A stretch of 64,000 nt of DNA, taken from Pseudomonadota bacterium (lineage in GTDB: Bacteria; Pseudomonadota; Gammaproteobacteria; Steroidobacterales; Steroidobacteraceae). Positions 45,301-53,206 of the stretch are shown here, piece after piece. The notes under the pieces were generated by a model. The model searched no databases and was not told the DNA's origin. It saw nothing but the letters and a program-made list of their open reading frames with translations. The position numbers were made by a program, and so were the translations under genes. Each line of letters opens with the position of its first letter. The stretch's first letter is position 1. The stretch is taken from NCBI GenBank assembly GCA_016703895.1, contig JADJBE010000004.1, forward strand, positions 124,001 to 188,000, read 5' to 3'.

Positions 45301-46315
45301 CCTTGGGCCGCGCGCCGCGGCCAGTCGCGCCCTCATCACGAATCTCGCCACCCGAACCCGTGGCCGCACCTGGAAAGGGGGAGATTGCGGTGGGATGATT
45401 GTGGGTTTCCACTTTCATCAAGATGTCGACCGGCTCCTCGACGTAGCGGTACACGCCGGTCACCGCATCGGGAAAGTAGCGTGTCGCGAGCTGGCCTTCG
45501 ATGACCGCCGCATTGTCCCGATAAGCAGAGAGGACGCCGTCCGGGCTTTTTGCATGGGTGTTGCGGATCATCGCGAACATGGACTTGGCCTGCGCCACAC
45601 CGTCGAGCAGGAACTCGGCATTGAAAATCTTGTGCCGACAGTGCTCTGAATTCGCCTGCGCAAACATCATCAACTCAGCATCGGTAGGATCACGCCCGAA
45701 ACGTCGATAGGCTGCCAAAAGATAGTCTATTTCCTCAGCGGACAGAGCCAGGCCGAGGGCGCGATTTGCGCTCACCAGCGCATCGCGTCCCGCTGCCAGC
45801 GAGACATGCGTCAGCGGCCTGGGCGCGTGCGCCGCGAACAGACTACTCGCCGCCGCAATGTCGAACAAAACCGTCTCAACCATGCGGTCGAACAATGGCT
45901 GGACCAGACGCTGCAATGAATCCGCCGACGGCAGGTCGGCTGGCGAGCCGAATGTCAGGCGGTAGCAGATGCCGCGCTCGATACGTCGGATCGCGGCGAG
46001 CCCACAGACATGCGCGATGTCAGTGGCCTTGCTGGACCAAGGAGAAATAGTGCCGGGACGTGGCACCACCCAGACCGCAGCATCCGCAACAGCGTCTGCC
46101 CGCCGGATGTCGGCAACCGCAGCACGCGGCCCATAGCGGAGTAGCCGGTCGAGCACAGGCCGCTCATGGCGGTCGAGTTCGCGCTCGACGGCGACGAAAT
46201 GGATCCAGTGCGCGTCGACGGCGAGCACCCGCGGATCGAGCGTCTGCAAGGCCGAGCAAAGCTTGACACGTCGAAAGGGCGGCAGCGCCGTACCGCCTGG
46301 AAGCTCTAAAATCAC
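42383..46315 (-). CDS. purL: Phosphoribosylformylglycinamidine synthase (large, single-chain)
   Basis: 1310 residues, the size of the gammaproteobacterial fused enzyme. N-terminal PurS-like region, then the FGAM synthetase domain (HCRHKIFNAEF; KVETHNHPTAISPFPGAATGSGGEIRDE in outline; LVLAADR; PVGKDSLSMRT). A C-terminal glutaminase domain has the nucleophile in LGVCNGCQMFAAL and the His in IMPHPERSFRY. It makes FGAM in purine synthesis. The DUF1820 gene is upstream in the same direction. purL near an MltF-type gene and tadA recalls E. coli gene order. Confidence 0.97.
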   Translation of the reverse strand: MILELPGGTALPPFRRVKLCSALQTLDPRVLAVDAHWIHFVAVERELDRHERPVLDRLLRYGPRAAVADIRRADAVADAAVWVVPRPGTISPWSSKATDIAHVCGLAAIRRIERGICYRLTFGSPADLPSADSLQRLVQPLFDRMVETVLFDIAAASSLFAAHAPRPLTHVSLAAGRDALVSANRALGLALSAEEIDYLLAAYRRFGRDPTDAELMMFAQANSEHCRHKIFNAEFLLDGVAQAKSMFAMIRNTHAKSPDGVLSAYRDNAAVIEGQLATRYFPDAVTGVYRYVEEPVDILMKVETHNHPTAISPFPGAATGSGGEIRDEGATGRGARPKAGLTGFSVSHLRLPGFEQPWERSIGRPERIASALEIMLEGPIGGAAFNNEFGRPNIAGYFRAFEHPDQSDVSSGTQRGWGYHKPIMIAGGLGNIRRPHIEKCDLPAGAKIVVLGGPAMLIGLGGGAASSVGSGASSATLDFASVQRGNPEMQRRAQEVIDRCWAQGADNPILLIHDVGAGGLSNAVPEAVAHTAGRGATINLRAIPNDEPGMSPMEIWCNESQERYVLVLAADRIAEFTTLATRERCPFAVIGTLDDSEQLIVEDPLLGGRVIDMPLDVLLGKTPKMQRDAQHVARVGSEFVLADEDLRDAVYRVLRHPTVADKTFLISIGDRTVGGMVSRDQMVGPWQVPVADVAVTLADFRGNGGEAMAMGERAPLAVLDAPASGRMAVGEAITNILAADVPALGLVRLSANWMAACGEPGEDAALYETVRAVGEQLCPALGIAIPVGKDSLSMRTHWSEGGADRSVVAPVSLIVSAFAPVEDVRRTWTPQLRTDFGPNTLLLVDLGGGRDRLAGSIVTQVYGQLGKTVPDLDRPSSLLQLTAALADLRRSGPQVVAYHDRSDGGALATLVEMAFAGHCGLDVCLPQGATGAAGGLFSEELGVVMQIASADLDAVLAVFQQHGLREYTHVLGQATRAMRVRIAVGDFLMDEAWGDLRAAWSETSFRMRELRDDPVCAREEFASTCDVNEPGLLVALTFDPEESLQFPAVTTAARPRVAVLREQGVNSQVEMAAVLDRSGFEPHDVHMSDILSGRRSLQDFAGLIACGGFSYGDVLGAGEGWAKSILFNELARQQFQQFFARPDSFALGVCNGCQMFAALAELIPGAADWPRFVRNRSEQFEARFALVEVLPSPSLFFDGMVGSMLPIAVAHGEGRAEFATDVAGQSFVESGRVAVRYVNADRSVARTYPANPNGSPFGIAAVTSRDGRVTAIMPHPERSFRYVQNSWRPDGAGEASGWQRLFVNARRSLG

Positions 46316-46321
46316 CGCGAC

Positions 46322-46693
46322 TCAGTTCTTGTTGGAACCACCGCCACCCGAGCCGGGCCCCATCGGGCCGCCACTGGAGGGGTATATCGGCATGCCAGGG
46401 AACGTGGAGACATTGCCGCCTTCCAGCGCAACAATCTTGCTCACGCCCTGCTTCTTCACCTCATCGATCCGCACGACCGAGTGCATCGGCAAATAGGTGC
46501 GTTTGACCCCGGCGAACTCGCTCTTGATCCGCTCCTCGCCTGGGTCGAGCAAGACGGTCGAGCGCTCACCAAAGATCAATTCCTCGACCTCGATGAACCC
46601 AAACAGGCTGCCGTGGCTGACTTTTCGGGCATAAATCTCGTACACCTTGCCCTGATTGACGAACTGGATCTTGAAAATGTGACTCGCTGCCAT
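46322..46693 (-). CDS. DUF1820 family protein
   Basis: 123 residues. IFKIQFVNQGKVYEIYARKV and GFIEVEELIFGERSTVLLDP, LPMHSVVRIDEVKKQG match the family pattern I know from gammaproteobacteria. The C-terminus is Gly/Pro/Ser-rich (SSGGPMGPGSGGGGSNKN) and probably disordered. No signal peptide. Function unknown. It ends six bases before the purL start on the same strand and is divergent from the FHA gene, with 86 nt between starts. Confidence 0.8.
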   Translation of the reverse strand: MAASHIFKIQFVNQGKVYEIYARKVSHGSLFGFIEVEELIFGERSTVLLDPGEERIKSEFAGVKRTYLPMHSVVRIDEVKKQGVSKIVALEGGNVSTFPGMPIYPSSGGPMGPGSGGGGSNKN

Positions 46694-46779
46694 GGGGACT
46701 CGGGGCCTTGATTGCTATTTTATGCTCCTATTATACGGGCGAGATCGGGCAAGCCTGCTGGCCCGAGAGGAACTATTTC

Positions 46780-48032
46780 ATGGCGCTGCGACTACGCGTC
46801 GTCAGTGATCAACGCCGCTGGCTGGGGTCCAAGAGCACAATCGTCTTTGGCGTTGCCGGTGGCACGATCGGTCGGTCGACGGAGAACGATTGGGTATTGC
46901 CCGATCCGGAGCGCTATGTTTCGGGCCGGCATGCCCGCGTGATTTTCACGCAAGGCGGGTTCTACCTGACCGACGTGAGCACGAATGGCACATTCGTCAA
47001 TGATGTCGAGGCCGCAGTGGGTCCCCAGGCGCCCTACGAACTCAAGAATGGCGACGTACTGCGGCTGGGTGAGTATCACATCGTCGTCGCGCTCGATAGC
47101 GCCACCGATTTCGCCCCGGACGATTCAGGTCTGCTCGACACCGCCAGCTCGGCGCGTCGGCGTCGCAACTCGGATGCGGATCTGGGCGCATCGCTGCAAC
47201 TCGAGGCCTTACTGGAACCGAGCCGCAACAGCAATTCCGCCAGCGACCTGAAACCCGTCAACGCCTTCGGCCAGGCGATCAGCCGTGGCGGCCGCGGCAA
47301 TTCCGACCAGTCGGCCGACGAAGCCGCAGCGGTCGCCAGACGCATCTCGCAGTTGGCACGCGCGGCGGCCAAACAACAGGCAGCTAACCACAACCCTGGC
47401 TTGTACGACGTACAGACGGGCCTACAAACGTTTTGTCGTGGTGCGGGCATCGACCCGAGTCAGCTACCACCGGACGCGCAGACGCGCGTTCTGCACCTGC
47501 CGGGCAATTGCTGCGCGAGTCGCTGTTAGGACTGAAGGACAACGCGGCGGCGCAACGGACCGTGCGCAACAACTTTCGGATCAACCCGGATGTCACAAGC
47601 ACGGGAATTCGCCCATCGCTCGAACAAGGCACGGTGGAAGACCTGCTGGTTGCCTTGTTGCGCGCGCACGAGGCGCGGACGCGCGACGGTGTTCATTGGC
47701 TGCGCGACACATTCGCCGATGCTCGCCAGCACGACAATGCAATGGTGGCGGCGATGCGCAGCGCCTTCGTGGAGTTCTTGTCGCGCCTCGACCCGGCCGA
47801 CCTGGCAGCCCGCTTTGAGCGCGCCGGCCGCCGCAAGCTGATCGGCAGCGGTAGTCAGAACTGGGAACTGTATGGCGAGTTTTATCGCAACCTGACTGAG
47901 ATGCCGAAGCACGGCATGCCACATGTGTTCATAGAGTCGTTCGCCATGCATTACAGCAAGGCCGTAACGGCTGCCAAACAGCCGCAGCACGCGAAGCCCG
48001 ACGTCCAGCCGGACGCCGAGCAAGCCTCATAA
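46780..48032 (+). CDS. FHA domain protein, TagH-like (type VI secretion family; frameshifted)
   Basis: About 417 residues over two frames. The N-terminal FHA domain (about 1-100) has GGTIGRSTENDWVLPD, YVSGRHARVIF and LTDVSTNGTFVND, which bind phosphothreonine. A variable linker follows. The C-terminal part (FCRGAGIDPSQLP; GQLLRESLLGLKDNAAAQR; FVEFLSRLDPADLAARFE; WELYGEFYRNL) resembles the C-terminal domain of type VI secretion FHA proteins. The frame breaks at the GGG at 47502-47504; one missing G restores it. I chose the ATG at 46780 with GAGAGGAA before it. No other T6SS gene is in the window. The 3' end overlaps the convergent hydrolase by six bases. Confidence 0.82.
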
Positions 48033-49006
48033 GATACCCGCGACAGGCGGCGACAGCAGAAACTGGCGCACCGCGCCGATTGACCGCTGCGGCGCTTCTT
48101 CCTGCGGCAAGTGACCGACACCCGGCAACGCAACCAGACGCACATCCGGCAGGGACTGCAGGTACTGGGTCGAATTGGCAAACGGGATCATGCCATCCTG
48201 CTCACCCCACAACAGCAGGGTCGGTGCGCGCACCTGCCGCAAGATCGCCATCGGCTCCTCCAGCACGGTCTGCCGAGTGCGCTCGAGGAGCGCAGCACGT
48301 ACGCCCGGCGCACGGAGCAAATCATAATAGCGGGCCAGCAGTGCATCGGTGACCACGGCGGGATCGGTGTAGCCCGCGACGAGATTCATGCGCACCATCG
48401 CGCGCGGCAACACGTAGGGCATGATGCCAGCAACCGCCGGCAGCTGCGGTGTCTTGCCATACTCGAAGCCCGGGCTGGAGAAACCGTCCGGTGACACCAG
48501 CACAAGTTTGTCGACTCGCTCGGGATGCGCAGCGGCAAAGCGCCACGCAAACCGTCCGCCCATCGAATGCCCGACCAGGCTCGCGCGCTGCACTTGTAGC
48601 GCATCGAGTAACGCGAGCACACGGCGACGCTGCGCTTGTCAGAGTAATCACCGCTGGGATCCGCTCCGGTCAGGCCAAACCCTGGTAGGTCGAATCGAAT
48701 TACTCGTAGCTCGGGCAAAGCGTTCGCCCAGTCTTCCCAAGTGTGCAGACTTGCCCCGAGCCCGTGCAGCAGCACGACTGCCGGTGCGTCGCGTGGGCCC
48801 GTGTCGCGCACATGGAGTCGCATGCCAGACCCCTCGATGAAGTCCGCGGGTCCGCGCGCGTAGCGGGCCTCGAGGTCGCTGCGCCGCAGGTCCGGTGTGT
48901 ACAACCAGGCCACCAGCGCGAGCAGCGCCAAGCCCAACCGATCAAGAGCATTTTTTTTCACGCCAGTCCTCGCCAAGGTTCCGCGGGCGGCCGACTGCGC
49001 CTGCAC
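48027..49006 (-). CDS. Alpha/beta hydrolase (frameshifted)
   Basis: About 326 residues over two frames. An N-terminal hydrophobic anchor (RLGLALLALVAWLYTP) precedes the fold. Oxyanion motif HGLGASLHTWEDW, nucleophile elbow VGHSMGGRFAW (GxSxG), Asp region LLWGEQDGMIPF and His in LPGVGHLPQEEAPQ are all present. The frame changes at about 48618-48622, between DYSDKRSVAV and LALLDALQVQRA, and a single missing base would restore it. The start is uncertain: ATG 49006 or a GTG at 48961 followed by eight A. Substrate unknown; similar to esterases and meta-cleavage hydrolases. Confidence 0.8.
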
Positions 49007-49069
49007 TGCGCGGCGGCCCGCCAGCCGTCGAGACGCTCGGCGCAGTCATCGCCGGGCACCCGCGCTAAG

Positions 49070-49798
49070 TCAGCGTTTGCGAAACACGATCACATCCTGC
49101 CACGGCAGCGACTTGCCGACGCGCTCGAACTCGAGCGGATGCGGCGCGGCTTCACGCTTGACCTGCTCGACACTCATCGTGTGCACTGGCTTGATCGGCA
49201 CGCGCGGGTCGTTGGCGCGGTACTCGACGAACACCACGCGGCCGCCCGGTTTCAACGCCGCCACGACGCTTGTTAGCATCTCGAACGGATATTGTAGCTC
49301 ATGATAGACATCCACCATGATCGCCAGGTCAATCGACTGCGGCGCCAACTGCACGTCGCGCACCGTGCTCAACACCGGGCGAATCTGCGGCAGCTGCTCG
49401 CGCTCCGCCAGGGTAGTTAGCATCGCGATCATTTGCGGCTGCACGTCGACGGCGTAGACGACGCCCGCATCGCCAATGCGCTCGGCGATACGCCGGGCGA
49501 TGTAGCCCGTGCCTGCACCGATATCGGCAACCGTCATGCCGATCGTCAGTGGCAAGTCCTTGATCAACAGGTCGGTGCGCTCTTCGCGTGAACGTTCGGC
49601 GCGCTCCAGCCATGCCGCGCCCTGCCAACCCATGACCTGCGCAATCTCTCTGCCCATGTAGCGCACGCCGATGCCATCCCGCGACGGCGCGACGCGCTGA
49701 TAGCCCGGGGCGAGTGTATCGGCATGGAGTATGCCGCTCGCCCACACGAGACAAAACGGCAGTATGCGAACCAATAAATGGAAAGCGGATGCAGTCAT
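49070..49798 (-). CDS. Exported class I SAM-dependent methyltransferase-like protein
   Basis: About 242 residues. A signal peptide (MTASAFHLLVRILPFCLVWA, cleavage near LHA) precedes a methyltransferase fold: TVADIGAGTGYIARRIAER (SAM motif I), VYAVDVQPQMIAML, IDLAIMVDVYHELQYP and LKPGGRVVFVEY. The leader is odd because SAM is cytosolic; related proteins with the same leader are known, with no clear function to me. The family block MGREIAQVMGWQGAAWLER lies before motif I. I chose ATG 49798, where the signal peptide begins. It is on the same strand as the hydrolase, 63 nt upstream. Confidence 0.78.
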   Translation of the reverse strand: MTASAFHLLVRILPFCLVWASGILHADTLAPGYQRVAPSRDGIGVRYMGREIAQVMGWQGAAWLERAERSREERTDLLIKDLPLTIGMTVADIGAGTGYIARRIAERIGDAGVVYAVDVQPQMIAMLTTLAEREQLPQIRPVLSTVRDVQLAPQSIDLAIMVDVYHELQYPFEMLTSVVAALKPGGRVVFVEYRANDPRVPIKPVHTMSVEQVKREAAPHPLEFERVGKSLPWQDVIVFRKR

Positions 49799-49848
49799 CC
49801 GGGAGCCTCGGGTTAGGCGCCGGCGTACCGGCACTGCCTGCAAGAGTC

Positions 49849-49869
49849 AATTGGCGGAGAAGGTGGGAT
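49849..49869. repeat. Direct repeat of the tRNA-Ser 3' end (att-like scar)
   Basis: AATTGGCGGAGAAGGTGGGA with one more T is identical to 50019-50039, which is the 3' end of tRNA-Ser plus flank. The copies are 170 bp apart. A third fragment at 49981-50003 is an inverted copy of the T-arm region at 50033-50055 with one mismatch. Between them a 9-bp hairpin lies at 49934-49962. No integrase is present, so an attachment site is only one explanation. Confidence 0.7.
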
Positions 49870-50021
49870 GACTCGGCGCCTGCGGCGCCTCGCCCCCCCT
49901 GGGCCGCTCGCTCGCTCACGCGAGCTGCGCGTTCGCGCGACCTTGGCTCCGCCGGTCGCGCGTCGAACCCGCTGGTCTATCGGCACGTGGGCTCGAATCC
50001 CACGACGCCTAGTGGTCAAAT

Positions 50022-50114
50022 TGGCGGAGAAGGTGGGATTCGAACCCACGTGCCGGAATTACCCGACCATCCGATTTCGAATCGGCGCCGTTATGACCAC
50101 TTCGGTACCTCTCC
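50022..50114 (-). tRNA. tRNA-Ser (anticodon CGA)
   Basis: 93 nt on the reverse strand. The acceptor stem is GGAGAGG paired with CTTCTCC (one G-U), then G and an encoded CCA. The anticodon loop is TTCGAAA, giving CGA for the UCG codon. A long variable arm (GGTCGGGTAATTCCGGC) is typical of class II serine tRNAs. The T-arm is GTGGG-TTCGAAT-CCCAC. It lies between the methyltransferase gene and the transglycosylase gene, with fragments of its 3' half duplicated upstream of the 3' end. Confidence 0.95.
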
Positions 50115-50237
50115 GCACGATTTGCAAGCGCGTTTTCGATGTGCAGCGCCGCAAATGCCGCGAAATCCGACTTGGGTTCAAGCCGGCTCGCGCAAGCACC
50201 GGTATTCTAGCCGAACCTAGGCCAGCCGTGAGGGCTG

Positions 50238-51041
50238 ATGCACGGATCAACCCAGCACACAGCAGCGGTGCCGCGGCAGCTTGCTGTGCTCCCAGCAGCA
50301 GCGGTCGCGTTGCTCGCCGCCTGGATCTCGACGAGCGCCGTCGCTGGCACTGCTGCGGCGGAGCCCGAGGCCGCAGCACAGACATCACCTGCCAGTGCCG
50401 CGACACCGCCAGTGCGCAAGCGCGCCCGCCTGCCCAAGGTGTTGGCGCGTGACTTCTATCGACATGCCAACTCGCGCCTGCCGGCGCTCGAGCCGCACTT
50501 TCGTGCCGCCGCCGCCGAAACGGGGCTCGACTGGAAGCTGCTCGCCTCGCTCGCCTACCAGGAATCCCGCTGGCTGCCGCGGGCGCGGTCGCCGCAAGGC
50601 GCCCTCGGCGTGATGATGCTGATGCCAGAAACGGCCAAAGAAATGCGCGTCCAGAACCCCCTCGCGCCGAGCGACAATATCCATGGCGGTGCGATGTACC
50701 TTGCCTCGCTCAAGCGCCGGATTCCGCGCCGCATCCGTGATCCGGACCGGACCTGGCTGGCACTGGCCGCCTACAACGTCGGCCTCGGCCACGTGGAGAA
50801 TGCCCGCATCATTGCGCAGATGCGTGGGCTAAACCCCGATCGCTGGAAAGACGTGCGCTCGAGCCTGCCCTTGTTGTCAGACCCCGCGTGGCATACGCGC
50901 TTTGCGCTCGGTTACGCGCGCGGCGAAGAGACCGCGCAACTGGTCGAAAGAACGTTTCAGTTCGCCGCCGTGCTCGAATCGATCGAGGTGTTAGCGGCTG
51001 AATCAGGTACCGCGTCGCGACGCGAAGAACTGGCTCAATAG
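50238..51041 (+). CDS. Lytic transglycosylase, MltF catalytic domain without solute-binding domain
   Basis: 267 residues. A signal peptide (VPRQLAVLPAAAVALLAAWI) and Ala-rich linker precede an SLT domain. The catalytic Glu is in LASLAYQESRWLPRARSP, with GVMMLMPETAKEMRVQNPL, TWLALAAYNVGLGHVENAR and the C-terminal FALGYARGEETAQLVER. These blocks match the C-terminal half of E. coli MltF closely. The periplasmic-binding-protein-like N-terminal domain of MltF is missing. It cleaves peptidoglycan to 1,6-anhydromuropeptides. Its end overlaps convergent tadA by 39 nt; purL is 4 kb away, recalling the E. coli purL-mltF-tadA order. Confidence 0.88.
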   Translation: MHGSTQHTAAVPRQLAVLPAAAVALLAAWISTSAVAGTAAAEPEAAAQTSPASAATPPVRKRARLPKVLARDFYRHANSRLPALEPHFRAAAAETGLDWKLLASLAYQESRWLPRARSPQGALGVMMLMPETAKEMRVQNPLAPSDNIHGGAMYLASLKRRIPRRIRDPDRTWLALAAYNVGLGHVENARIIAQMRGLNPDRWKDVRSSLPLLSDPAWHTRFALGYARGEETAQLVERTFQFAAVLESIEVLAAESGTASRREELAQ

Positions 51042-51461
51042 CGCCCCGCACTCCTGCGCCATGACGCCGCCGAACACATCGACGCGGTGGTTCATGGCAG
51101 GCAGACGGAACACGTCCACGGTGCTGCCCGCGCCCCCTGCCTTCGGATCCCAGGCCCCAAACACCACCCGAGCGACGCGCGCATGCACGATCGCCGCGGC
51201 ACACATCACACATGGCTCGAGCGTCACGTACAGCGTCGTGTCGTTGAGTCGATAGCTCTGCAATGCGGCACCGGCCGCACGCAAGGTGAGGATCTCGGCA
51301 TGGGCAGTCGGGTCGTGCAGGCCAATCGGCTTATTGACGCTCTCGGCAACAATGTCACCATCGCGCACCAGCACTGCCGCCACCGGCACTTCGCCGGCCA
51401 TCGCAGCATCGGTGGCGAGTTGCAGGGCTCGCTGCATATAATCCACGTCTGAACGCGACAT
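51003..51461 (-). CDS. tadA: tRNA adenosine(34) deaminase TadA
   Basis: 152 residues. Zinc deaminase motifs: TAHAEILTLRAAG (HAE) and LEPCVMCAAAIVHARVARV (PCxxC). DPKAGGAGSTVDVF and the N-terminal MQRALQLATDAAMAGEVPVAAV match TadA. It makes inosine at the wobble base of tRNA-Arg(ACG) and is essential in most bacteria. I chose the ATG at 51461 (MSRSDVDYMQRAL). It is divergent from queE, with starts 49 nt apart. Confidence 0.95.
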   Translation of the reverse strand: MSRSDVDYMQRALQLATDAAMAGEVPVAAVLVRDGDIVAESVNKPIGLHDPTAHAEILTLRAAGAALQSYRLNDTTLYVTLEPCVMCAAAIVHARVARVVFGAWDPKAGGAGSTVDVFRLPAMNHRVDVFGGVMAQECGALLSQFFASRRGT

Positions 51462-51510
51462 GGGCGCAAGCCTAGCGCGTGCTGGCAACGCACGCGAGCG
51501 CCGAACGCAG

Positions 51511-52152
51511 ATGCAAGCAAGTTACGCGATTAAAGAGATCTTCTATACCTTGCAAGGCGAAGGCGCCAACGCGGGACACGCGGCAGTCTTCTGCCGCTTC
51601 GCCGGCTGCAACCTGTGGTCGGGGCGAGAAGCTGATCGTCGCTCGGCGATCTGCCAGTTCTGTGATACGGATTTTGTCGGGACCGACGGCAGCCTTGGCG
51701 GGCGCTACGAAACTGCCACCGATTTAGCAGCACAGATCGCTGCAACTTGGCCGCATCCAGGCCATACCAACCGTCTCGTCGTATTGACGGGTGGCGAGCC
51801 GCTGCTGCAGGTAGATTCTGCACTGATCGATGCGTTGCATGGGCAGGGCTTCAAGATAGCGGTCGAAACCAACGGCACGATTTTGCCGCCGCGAGGACTC
51901 GACTGGATATGTGTTAGCCCAAAGGCTGGAGCCGACCTGAAACTTTTCGCAGGCAACGAGATCAAAGTCGTGGTGCCACAACCGCAGCTGGATCTGTTGG
52001 CATTGGAGCGGCTGCCCTTCGAGCACCGCTTTGTGCAGCCCATGGATGGCGAGCGCTTGTCGGACAACACACGTTGGGCGATCGACTGGTGCCTGCAGAA
52101 CCCGAGCTGGCGCCTGAGTCTGCAGAATCACAAGTCATTGAACATCCGATGA
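51511..52152 (+). CDS. queE: 7-carboxy-7-deazaguanine synthase
   Basis: 213 residues. Radical SAM enzyme turning carboxytetrahydropterin into 7-carboxy-7-deazaguanine in queuosine synthesis. The cluster motif is the long CX14CX2C version: CNLWSGREADRRS then AICQFCDTDF. Also IFYTLQGEGANAGHAAVFCR, VLTGGEPLLQVD and AVETNGT. I chose ATG 51511; upstream open frame is not conserved. The stop overlaps the queD start (ATGA). Its substrate chain starts from GTP cyclohydrolase I, provided by folE or folE2. Confidence 0.95.
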   Translation: MQASYAIKEIFYTLQGEGANAGHAAVFCRFAGCNLWSGREADRRSAICQFCDTDFVGTDGSLGGRYETATDLAAQIAATWPHPGHTNRLVVLTGGEPLLQVDSALIDALHGQGFKIAVETNGTILPPRGLDWICVSPKAGADLKLFAGNEIKVVVPQPQLDLLALERLPFEHRFVQPMDGERLSDNTRWAIDWCLQNPSWRLSLQNHKSLNIR

Positions 52153-52523
52153 ATTACACACTTGCACAGGAGTTCTACTTCGATGCGGCGCACTCACTGA
52201 ACCGCAGCGTCGAGATCGAGCCCAGCCGCCGTATCCACGGCCATAGCTATCATGTGGAAGTGATGCTGACGGGCACACCAGATCCGAGCACTGGAATGAT
52301 TATGGACCTCGCGGTGTTGCGCGCCGCAATCGACGCGGCGCGCACGGAACTGGACCATCGCATGCTAAACGACATTGCGGAACTGGGACCGCCGACGATC
52401 GAGAATCTTGCTACTTACCTGCTCGCGTTTCTGTCGAAAAGGGTCTCATCCGTCAGTGGCGTTACCGTTGCGCGTCGCGCGTCTGGTGATCGTTGTACGC
52501 TGACGCACCAGCCAGATGTTTGA
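52149..52523 (+). CDS. queD: 6-carboxytetrahydropterin synthase
   Basis: 124 residues of the PTPS fold. Zinc histidines are in YFDAAHSLN and RIHGHSYHVEV; LDHRMLNDIAELGPPTIENLA follows. The usual catalytic Cys position near the first His block reads EIEPSRRIHGH, that is, serine is at or near the Cys position of typical QueD; alignment is needed to judge this. It converts dihydroneopterin triphosphate to 6-carboxytetrahydropterin. The start overlaps queE, and the next gene overlaps its end in another frame. Confidence 0.9.
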   Translation: MNYTLAQEFYFDAAHSLNRSVEIEPSRRIHGHSYHVEVMLTGTPDPSTGMIMDLAVLRAAIDAARTELDHRMLNDIAELGPPTIENLATYLLAFLSKRVSSVSGVTVARRASGDRCTLTHQPDV

Positions 52524-52557
52524 CGCCTCACGCAATCGTAAGGGCGGAAAGCACGCT

Positions 52558-53160
52558 ATGCTGCTCGCCCTGTTCGCCCTCAGTTTCAGCGGGAACCGCG
52601 TTATGGCTACCGAAGAACCCGCTTTTCAGACCATCATGAAGGATGGCGCCTTCGAGATCCGCGACTATCCATCGCTCATCGTGGCGGAAGTGACGGTTGG
52701 CGGAGATCGACGAGCAGCTGCTAACGAAGGATTTCGCCTGTTGGCAGGCTACATCTTTGGCGGCAATATCTCGCAACAGCGCATTGCCATGACGGCGCCC
52801 GTGGCACAGGCCCCAGTCAGCGAAAAGATTGCCATGACCGCACCGGTCATGCAGACCGGCGACACTGATCGGTGGGTAATCCAGTTCACGATGCCGAGCG
52901 AGTATTCACTTGAGACCTTGCCGCAGCCAACCAATCCTCGCGTGAAGTTGTTGAAATTGCCACCCCAGCAATTTGCCGTTCGGCGATTCAGTGGTCGGGC
53001 TGGTTCGCTTGAGATTGCTGACGAAACCAACAAACTACTCGCGACAATCGAAAAGCGTGGCTTGCGGGTCACGGGAGCGGTCACGGTAGCGCAATACAAT
53101 GCGCCGTGGGTGCCCGGATTCGCTCGCCGCAATGAAGTCCTGCTGCCCATCGAGCGCTAA
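52558..53160 (+). CDS. SOUL heme-binding family protein
   Basis: About 200 residues with a signal-like N-terminus (MLLALFALSFSGNRVMA). SOUL features: FEIRDYPSLIVAEV, RRAAANEGFRLLAGYIFGGN, the repeated KIAMTAPV/RIAMTAPV blocks, and YNAPWVPGFARRNEVLLPI at the end. Family members bind heme or related tetrapyrroles; function here is unknown. I chose the ATG at 52558 with AGGGCGGAAAG upstream; an earlier ATG at 52516 would overlap queD by eight bases. It follows queD directly. Confidence 0.85.
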   Translation: MLLALFALSFSGNRVMATEEPAFQTIMKDGAFEIRDYPSLIVAEVTVGGDRRAAANEGFRLLAGYIFGGNISQQRIAMTAPVAQAPVSEKIAMTAPVMQTGDTDRWVIQFTMPSEYSLETLPQPTNPRVKLLKLPPQQFAVRRFSGRAGSLEIADETNKLLATIEKRGLRVTGAVTVAQYNAPWVPGFARRNEVLLPIER

Positions 53161-53206
53161 CACCCACGCGGACAGTAACTGTTGCTGCGCATTACACGCC
53201 ATGCTC

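Noticed and set aside
46780..48032. A type VI secretion gene cluster
   Set aside because: Only the FHA-type protein is present; flanking genes are purL, DUF1820, a hydrolase and a methyltransferase.
49979..50010. A second tRNA on the forward strand
   Set aside because: Only a T-arm-like piece is present; no D-arm, anticodon arm or acceptor stem pairs with it.
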